Positions 35,097 to 39,012 of a stretch of 39,012 bases of DNA are shown here, one piece after another (within the stretch, counting starts at the first letter, position 1; each line of letters starts with the position of its first letter). Origin of the DNA: Pseudomonadota bacterium (GTDB lineage Bacteria; Pseudomonadota; Gammaproteobacteria; Steroidobacterales; Steroidobacteraceae); NCBI GenBank assembly GCA_021781775.1, contig JAJXWE010000001.1, positions 1 to 39,012 on the forward strand, given 5' to 3'. The notes beneath the pieces are model-generated. The model ran no database searches. It saw only the letters and a list, made by a program, of their open reading frames with translations, and was not told where the DNA came from. Made by a program: the position numbers and the translations under genes.

Positions 35097-35505
35097 CCAC
35101 GAACGAGAGTTTCTCCACGTGCATCGTCAAGTCGATCGCGCCTCCGCCGCCCTTCTTCGCACGGGTGTCGTACCACTTGGCCCCAGACGTCAGGATCTCA
35201 AACTCACCGCACGCGGTACGCAGGTGCCAGCGACGGCTCGTCATGTCCTTTATGGGCCTGTAGGTCGGATCTGCCTTGAGATAGATCGCCAGTAACGCCA
35301 GGGCGTCCTCGCCGTGCATGGCGCGAAGGCGCGCGACTGTTGCCAGATTAAATCTTCGACCCACAGCTCGGCTCTCGAAGTCGCACAGACCCTCCCCGGA
35401 CCCCTCCCGGCTACTCGCCTCTTGCAGAGCGCCTTGGGAAAGGAAGGGGGAGTCTAGAAGAGATCGGAAAGAGATGGAGGGCGGGCTTGCTGGAGTTCCC
35501 AACAT
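35053..35505 (-). CDS. primase zinc-finger-like (CHC2/DUF3991-like) protein
   Basis: 150-residue protein. Its C-terminal half (WHLRTACGEFEILTSGAKWY, then DTRAKKGGGGAIDLTMHVEK) has the outline of the CHC2-type domain at the start of DnaG-like and plasmid primases, where W/YxH..G.GGGAIDLVMH is conserved; the metal-binding Cys residues are not evident. No Toprim domain follows, so it is either a free domain or a cut-down primase. The first 60 residues look low in structure, and a start at an internal ATG (35319) is possible. It overlaps recombinase 1 by 44 bases and is divergent from the RadC-like gene across 142 bases, so it probably belongs to the mobile element. Confidence 0.55.
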   Translation of the reverse strand: MLGTPASPPSISFRSLLDSPFLSQGALQEASSREGSGEGLCDFESRAVGRRFNLATVARLRAMHGEDALALLAIYLKADPTYRPIKDMTSRRWHLRTACGEFEILTSGAKWYDTRAKKGGGGAIDLTMHVEKLSFVDAVKCLQERIRARG

Positions 35506-35647
35506 ATCACGCCGGACTTGCCGTCAAGATCTGCGCGCGACCATTCTGGCCGTGCTCGCGAGCGCCTCCGGCGATCCTGACGGCTTCGCTGCGGCGTGGG
35601 GCTTCGTCCTCGGGCAATCCCGCCCGAGATCAAGACGGAGCTCGCTC

Positions 35648-36142
35648 ATGAGCACGCTCAATTCGCTTCTCATTCGCGATCAACAGCTCGGCGTCGTGCG
35701 CAACGCGACGGCCGACGAAATCATCGAGGCCGCCCGCTCATGCGTGGCGCACAAGGTGCGCCGTGGCGCGTCTCTCGCGTCACCGATTGCCGCCCGGGAC
35801 TATCTGGTCCTGCGCTTCGCAGAGCTGCAGCACGAAGTCTTCTGCGTGATCTACCTGGACAGCCGGCACCGCGTGATCGAGTGCCAGGATCTCTTCCGCG
35901 GCACGATTGATGGAGCGAGCGTCCATCCGCGGGAGGTCGTGAAGGAGGCTCTGCGACGGAACGCCGCCGCGTGCGTGCTGGTGCACAATCACCCGAGCGG
36001 CGTCGCGGAACCGAGCCCGGCAGACGAGCTGATCACCCGGAGACTTCAGGACGCGCTGCAGCTCGTCGATATCCGCGTGCTCGATCACCTTATCGTGGCG
36101 GCTGGCGGCATCACCAGCTTTGCGGAGCGCGGTCTTCTGTGA
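35648..36142 (+). CDS. RadC-like JAB-domain protein
   Basis: 164-residue protein of the short, mobile-element type of RadC. It carries the JAMM/MPN metal-site pattern: Glu63 in QHEVFCVIYLD, then His113 and His115 in LVHNHPSG and Asp126 in SPADELIT. It is shorter than chromosomal RadC (about 220) because the N-terminal helix-hairpin-helix region is missing, as is normal for plasmid and island copies. The ATG at 35648 follows CGGAG at a good distance; upstream in-frame sequence is not protein-like. The family is common near recombinases and defence islands, and its molecular role is unclear. Divergent from the primase-like gene. Tn554 is known to insert in radC genes, which makes its position here notable; the gene itself looks whole. 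Confidence 0.9.
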   Translation: MSTLNSLLIRDQQLGVVRNATADEIIEAARSCVAHKVRRGASLASPIAARDYLVLRFAELQHEVFCVIYLDSRHRVIECQDLFRGTIDGASVHPREVVKEALRRNAAACVLVHNHPSGVAEPSPADELITRRLQDALQLVDIRVLDHLIVAAGGITSFAERGLL

Positions 36143-36154
36143 CGGAAAGCGTCG

Positions 36155-36181
36155 CCCGGCTCCGGTTCATCCGGAGTCGGG
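36155..36181 (+). terminator. hairpin after RadC-like gene
   Basis: CCCGGCTCCGG (36155-36165) pairs with CCGGAGTCGGG (36171-36181) over 11 pairs with one G-T, with a 5-base loop, 13 bases after the RadC-like stop. There is no clear T-run, so termination efficiency is uncertain. Confidence 0.45.
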
Positions 36182-36293
36182 TGGTGCTATTGCGGTTTCA
36201 AATGGTCGCTGTGCCGTCTGATTTGCAGGCGAGGGGGAATTCCCTTCCGTGCCCCGCGGAACCCGATGAGGCCGTATCGGGATCTGGTGCCGA

Positions 36294-37125
36294 TCAGGTG
36301 GTCGGCGGAATCGTCGGGTCATTGCCCCAACCGGCGCCTTCCGTCGCCGCGAGAGGATTGCCGTTCTCCCACCGATTGGCGGTGACCCGGCAGCCGGAGA
36401 TCGCATCCGCTGTGCTCGAGACCAGCCAGAGCAGCGGCGGCACCATGATCGCTGTCCAGCAGCCTGCCTCGGGCGCTTTCCGGAAACGCATCGGGAATCA
36501 TGCCCGTCAGGGTGGCGCCGCCCGGCAGCAGGGCGTTGACCGTTATCCTGGTGCCGTACAGATCGTGCGCCCAGATTAGGGTCTCGGACGCCAAGGCCGC
36601 CTTGGAAGGTCCGTAGGGCGAGAAGCCCGCCCGCCGCATGGTGGAATGGCTTATCGAGACATTGACGATACGACCCCAGCCCGCTTGCAGCATGTGGGGT
36701 ACGGCGGCGCGGGCCAAGAGGAAGGGACCGTTGACGTTGGTGTCGATCACCATCCGCCAAGTATCGGGATCGACCTCCCAGAACCGGGTCGGATGGGTCA
36801 TGAAGGAGTCGCCGACGTACTTCATGCCCCGGCCGGCGTTGTTGACCAGGATATCCAGGCGGCCAAACCGCTCAAGGGTGGCCGCGACGACGCGCCGTGC
36901 GTCCGCTTCTCGAGTGACATCGGCGAGAAGTGGGAGGACGAGATCCTTGCCGGCCTCGGCCGCCACCGAGTCGATCTCGGCGCGCTCGCGGGCTGCGGTC
37001 GCCACCACCTGGATGCCGGCGCGCACCAAGCCCAGCGCCATCGCCCGTCCGATTCCGCGTCCCGCGTCGGTGACGATCGCCACCCGTCCGTTCAGGGCAT
37101 TTGAACCCTCGTGCTCTCGAGCCAT
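36294..37125 (-). pseudogene. short-chain dehydrogenase/reductase, frameshifted
   Basis: An SDR gene intact to about residue 225 and then shifted by one base. Before the shift: cofactor site RVAIVTDAGRGIGRAMALGL (TGxxxGxG with the first Gly changed to Asp), LVNNAG, the Ser of NVSISHS and the YxxxK of YGPSKAA, then LLPGGATLTGMIP. At about 36451-36456 the frame breaks: the next natural SDR sequence (AIMVPPLLWLVSS, then GCRVTANRWENGN) continues in another frame to a stop at 36294. Without the shift the protein would be about 276 residues, a normal SDR length. The substrate-binding C-terminus is lost in the shifted product. Either a real decay mutation or a sequencing error. Substrate unknown. 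It lies 43 bases after the VOC gene on the same strand. Confidence 0.85.
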
Positions 37126-37168
37126 TTCAGGTTCTCCTGAGTCCGATGAATTGCACTCGCCCTCCCTC

Positions 37169-37593
37169 CTATTTCCCCTCCCGCATCCAAGGGGTGAACG
37201 TCACGGCAACCAGCAGTCCTTCCGGGGATAGGAAGCGACTGACCGTTTGACCCCACGGCTCCTGCCGATTCCGGATGAGCATCCGGTAGCCCCGACGTTC
37301 GAGTACCGCGGTGGCGTCCTTGAGGTTGTCCACTTCGAACTCGAACCACGCGGGTCGGGAATGTCGGCGGGCCAGACCTCCGTACCGAAGCAGGACTGGG
37401 CGGCCTGTGGGAGAGGCCACAGGGCAAAGCTTCTGGCGCCCTGAAGGGCCTCGGTATGCCGATAGCCGCCGGACTCTTCCTTGAAGGCGATTCCGAGGTC
37501 GTCGGCGTAGAGCTTGCGGCTGGGGTCGGGGTCGCGAACGATCGGGCCGACTCCGGCGATGAACAGCACCTTCACGGCATTCGGGTCTTGCAT
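37169..37593 (-). pseudogene. VOC-family (glyoxalase-fold) protein, frameshifted
   Basis: A small vicinal-oxygen-chelate-fold gene broken by one base. The first part reads VKVLFIAGVGPIVRDPDPSR, KLYADDLGIAF and CFGTEVWPADIP. The rest (RPAWFEFEVDNLKDATAVLE, then GYRMLIRNRQEPWGQTVSRF and LSPEGLLVAVTFTPW) lies in the next frame and ends at 37169. The shift is at the GGG run at 37357-37359; adding one G restores an uninterrupted protein of about 141 residues, the usual length. The start is well supported by GGGAGG before the ATG. VOC proteins act as lyases, dioxygenases or resistance proteins; which one is not visible. The shift could be mutation or a homopolymer sequencing error. Confidence 0.85.
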
Positions 37594-37640
37594 GCGCTCA
37601 CCTCCCGGAGGGTGGAGAACGGAAAATGCCGTCGCGAAGT

Positions 37641-38291
37641 TTACGCGACGGCCTTGGCTCGCGTCGCAATCCAGTCGCGCACGGCGAAGAGGAAGTCACT
37701 GTGCGGGAGGTCATCGAGAGGATCAAGACGACGGACGGAGAGGAGTGCGCCCACCTCCGTCTGAAACAGGCGATAGTCGCCAATCATGGCGACCGAGCCG
37801 GGAAGGGGAGGCTCGGTCGGCCTGCGATGTTCCGATAGCCAATTGCGCACGCGGCGGATCGCTTCGTTCGGGTCGTTGCCATGGACCTCGATGTCCTGGC
37901 CGCTGATGTCCGACAGCGCCGCATCGTAGCGATGCGATTTCGCTTCCAGGATCAGAGCGCGCTTGCGCTTGTGACGGCCGCTGCCGAACAGTCGAGCTCC
38001 GAGGTGAAGTCCCAGCTCCATCGGCATGTTGAATCGCGGTACTCCCGCCGGGCCGACCTCGACCCGCGACAGATCGTGGATCCCCCAGTCGCATTCACCG
38101 ATCATCCGGGCGATCTTGCTGACCCGGATCTCGGCGCCGTCGGTCTCATCGAGTGCGCACCGGGGATGATAGCCCGATGAGAGGGTCGCGAAGACCATCG
38201 CGCGGAAAATGGGCTTGAACCCGTCGTCGAACGGGCAGTTGATGAAGACGGCCTTGGAGGCTGGCGGCTTAGCCGCGCGCTGGCTCGCCAC
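37641..38291 (-). CDS. TIR/deoxyribosyltransferase-like protein
   Basis: 216-residue protein I do not know by name. The N-terminal 140 residues have a Rossmann-like pattern seen in TIR-like and nucleoside-deoxyribosyltransferase-like domains: VFINCPFDDGF (14-25), a long helix, CDWGIHDLSRVE (67-78) and RFNMPMELGLHLG (86-98) with Glu92 placed like the catalytic glutamate of such nucleotide-cleaving enzymes. ALILEAKSHRYDAALSDISG follows. The C-terminal 60 residues are a separate helical part. It starts 23 bases inside the end of the small basic gene before it, so the two are co-expressed. An NAD- or nucleotide-cleaving effector in a defence or toxin role is plausible; this is inference from fold pattern and genomic setting. 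Confidence 0.65.
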   Translation of the reverse strand: MASQRAAKPPASKAVFINCPFDDGFKPIFRAMVFATLSSGYHPRCALDETDGAEIRVSKIARMIGECDWGIHDLSRVEVGPAGVPRFNMPMELGLHLGARLFGSGRHKRKRALILEAKSHRYDAALSDISGQDIEVHGNDPNEAIRRVRNWLSEHRRPTEPPLPGSVAMIGDYRLFQTEVGALLSVRRLDPLDDLPHSDFLFAVRDWIATRAKAVA

Positions 38292-38451
38292 GCAAATGCT
38301 CGGACTTCGTCCGCAGCGCGTCGCGAATGGCGCGAGCAGTGGCGGACCGCCGTCCGCTGATCGGGGGAATCTTGATGCCCCGATAGACGACCGTGCGCTC
38401 GAACTTCATCGCGAAGCGCTTCGGTGCTGCCTTTTTCGCTACTCTCGCCAT
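38269..38451 (-). CDS. small basic protein paired with TIR-like gene
   Basis: 60-residue, strongly basic protein (MARVAKKAAPKRFAMKFERT at the start, then VVYRGIKIPPISGRRSATA and RDALRTKSEHLRG). The ATG at 38451 is preferred; 12 further upstream codons lack a ribosome site. The final codons overlap the TIR-like gene by 23 bases, typical of toxin-antitoxin or sensor-effector pairs. It may bind nucleic acid or its partner. No known family recognised. A palindrome sits 45 bases upstream, in its probable leader. Confidence 0.6.
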   Translation of the reverse strand: MARVAKKAAPKRFAMKFERTVVYRGIKIPPISGRRSATARAIRDALRTKSEHLRGEPARG

Positions 38452-38495
38452 AGGGCGCAATATGAGACTTCGGGATCGTCGGCGCAAGTCCCACT

Positions 38496-38526
38496 TTCCG
38501 CGCCAAGTCGCAGAATTGGCGCGGAA
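38496..38526. promoter_or_regulatory. 11-bp perfect palindrome before the small/TIR-like pair
   Basis: TTCCGCGCCAA (38496-38506) and TTGGCGCGGAA (38516-38526) are exact inverses around 9 bases, and two more pairs are possible outside. On the minus strand a TAAAAT -10-like hexamer (38547-38552) lies about 20 bases upstream, so the palindrome would fall just after the transcription start of the small-protein gene. An operator for autoregulation is the simplest reading; a leader hairpin, or a terminator for the gene at 38697, is the alternative. Confidence 0.55.
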
Positions 38527-38696
38527 GGGGATTTCAGCAAGCCCTTATTTTATCAGAGAAAATCTGTGACTACCGGTCTCCTGGGGACGGCCCACTGCCT
38601 GTCTCGCCAAAGGGCGCAACGTATGCCGCCCTCGTAGCACGGACGTCGCGCTTCCCCACGCCCCCTGCGGTGGGAGGTCGGCTGGCGCACTGCAGT

Positions 38697-38987
38697 TCAT
38701 TCGGGCGCCGGGAATCCTCCTCGCGTGGTGCGCTCGCCTTCGGTGATCAAGCCCATTCGCTGTAACCGTGCTTCGACCGCCCGCAACGTACGTCGGTGCT
38801 TCCTCGCGAGTTCATGGGGAGACTGCCCGCCCTTGAATGATTCGGCCAGCCTAGTGTCTTCATCCCCGGTCCAGGCCTTCCCGACGTTGTCGGGCAGCAG
38901 GGCACGCCGTTGGGCGCGAGCCTCCGCCCGATCCAGCGCAGTCACGGCGGTGAGCAGCGCGCGCATGACGTCCGCACGGTGAATCAC
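38697..38987 (-). CDS. small SANT/HTH-like hypothetical protein
   Basis: 96-residue protein with a central helical motif, AWTGDEDTRLAESFKGGQSP followed by HELARKHRRTLRAVEARLQR and MGLI. This is the W-x-x-x-E-D-x-x-L then L-A-x-x-x-x-R-T pattern of Myb/SANT-like or GcrA-like DNA-binding segments. The start is a GTG at 38987 near the window edge; an ATG at 38966 is equally possible. It lies on the same strand, 245 bases upstream of the TIR-like pair, separated by the palindrome. Function unknown; probably DNA binding. Confidence 0.6.
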   Translation of the reverse strand: MIHRADVMRALLTAVTALDRAEARAQRRALLPDNVGKAWTGDEDTRLAESFKGGQSPHELARKHRRTLRAVEARLQRMGLITEGERTTRGGFPAPE

Positions 38988-39012
38988 GGATTCCGACGGG
39001 AGTGGGACCTCC

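Larger units (their letters stand above)
29966..35505 (-). mobile_element. multi-recombinase mobile element (Tn554/RIT/GMT-like)
   Basis: Three tyrosine recombinases of different lengths, all minus strand, overlapping or 3 bases apart, followed by a small coiled-coil protein and preceded by a primase-domain-like gene. This organisation is that of recombinase-in-trio elements, Tn554-like transposons (TnpA, TnpB, TnpC) and gamma-mobile-trio islands; I cannot tell which from sequence alone. The broken GNAT gene directly downstream and the RadC-like gene beyond the other edge may be passengers. I did not find the terminal repeats, so the true ends are not known. Confidence 0.75.

Overview
The window is a GC-rich (roughly 60-65 percent by eye) bacterial segment. 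A TonB-dependent receptor, a TPR-sulfotransferase, bacterial-type glp genes and a P4-type integrase beside a tRNA gene point to a proteobacterium. The flavour resembles Steroidobacter/Nevskiales-type Gammaproteobacteria, but there is no rRNA or other decisive marker, so this is low confidence.

Layout. (1) 1-1667: tRNA-Phe with its promoter, a cluster of GGGGGCA repeats, and a P4-type tyrosine integrase, i.e. the edge of a tRNA-targeted island. (2) 1819-8541: a HAD-IIA phosphatase, then a minus-strand set (malate synthase, FAD oxidoreductase, MFS transporter, EutR-like AraC regulator). (3) 8542-9242: a 700-base divergent control region with a perfect 17-bp inverted repeat. (4) 9243-26179: eleven genes on one strand, mostly overlapping or less than 50 bases apart: TonB receptor, TPR-sulfotransferase, glpD, glpK, glpF, glutamine-synthetase-like ligase, aldehyde dehydrogenase, iron-type alcohol dehydrogenase, class I GATase-like hydrolase, ethanolamine-type permease, and a secreted phospholipase-C-family phosphoesterase. 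(5) 26233-29220: a transposase remnant, a PadR regulator with an orphan membrane protein, and a signal peptidase I. (6) 29459-36181: a mobile element with three tyrosine recombinases plus a small coiled-coil protein, a broken GNAT gene, a primase-zinc-finger-like protein and a RadC-like protein. (7) 36294-39012: two frameshifted metabolic genes, a TIR-like/small basic protein pair with an upstream palindrome, and a small DNA-binding-like protein.

Main interpretation. The long plus-strand run reads as a degradation route for ethanolamine plus glycerol, the two polar products of phosphatidylethanolamine or glycerophosphoethanolamine. Glycerol would enter through GlpF and be used by GlpK and GlpD. 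Ethanolamine would enter through the permease, be gamma-glutamylated by the GS-like ligase, be oxidised in two steps by the alcohol and aldehyde dehydrogenases to gamma-glutamylglycine, and be released by the GATase-fold hydrolase as glutamate plus glycine. The EutR-like regulator fits, while no EutBC ammonia-lyase or microcompartment genes are present. Malate synthase without isocitrate lyase could consume glyoxylate made from glycine. Each enzyme family is recognised from sequence; the substrate assignment is inference.

The right third is accessory DNA: recombinases, an IS relic, decayed genes (one internal stop, two single-base frameshifts) and a candidate defence or toxin-type two-gene module.
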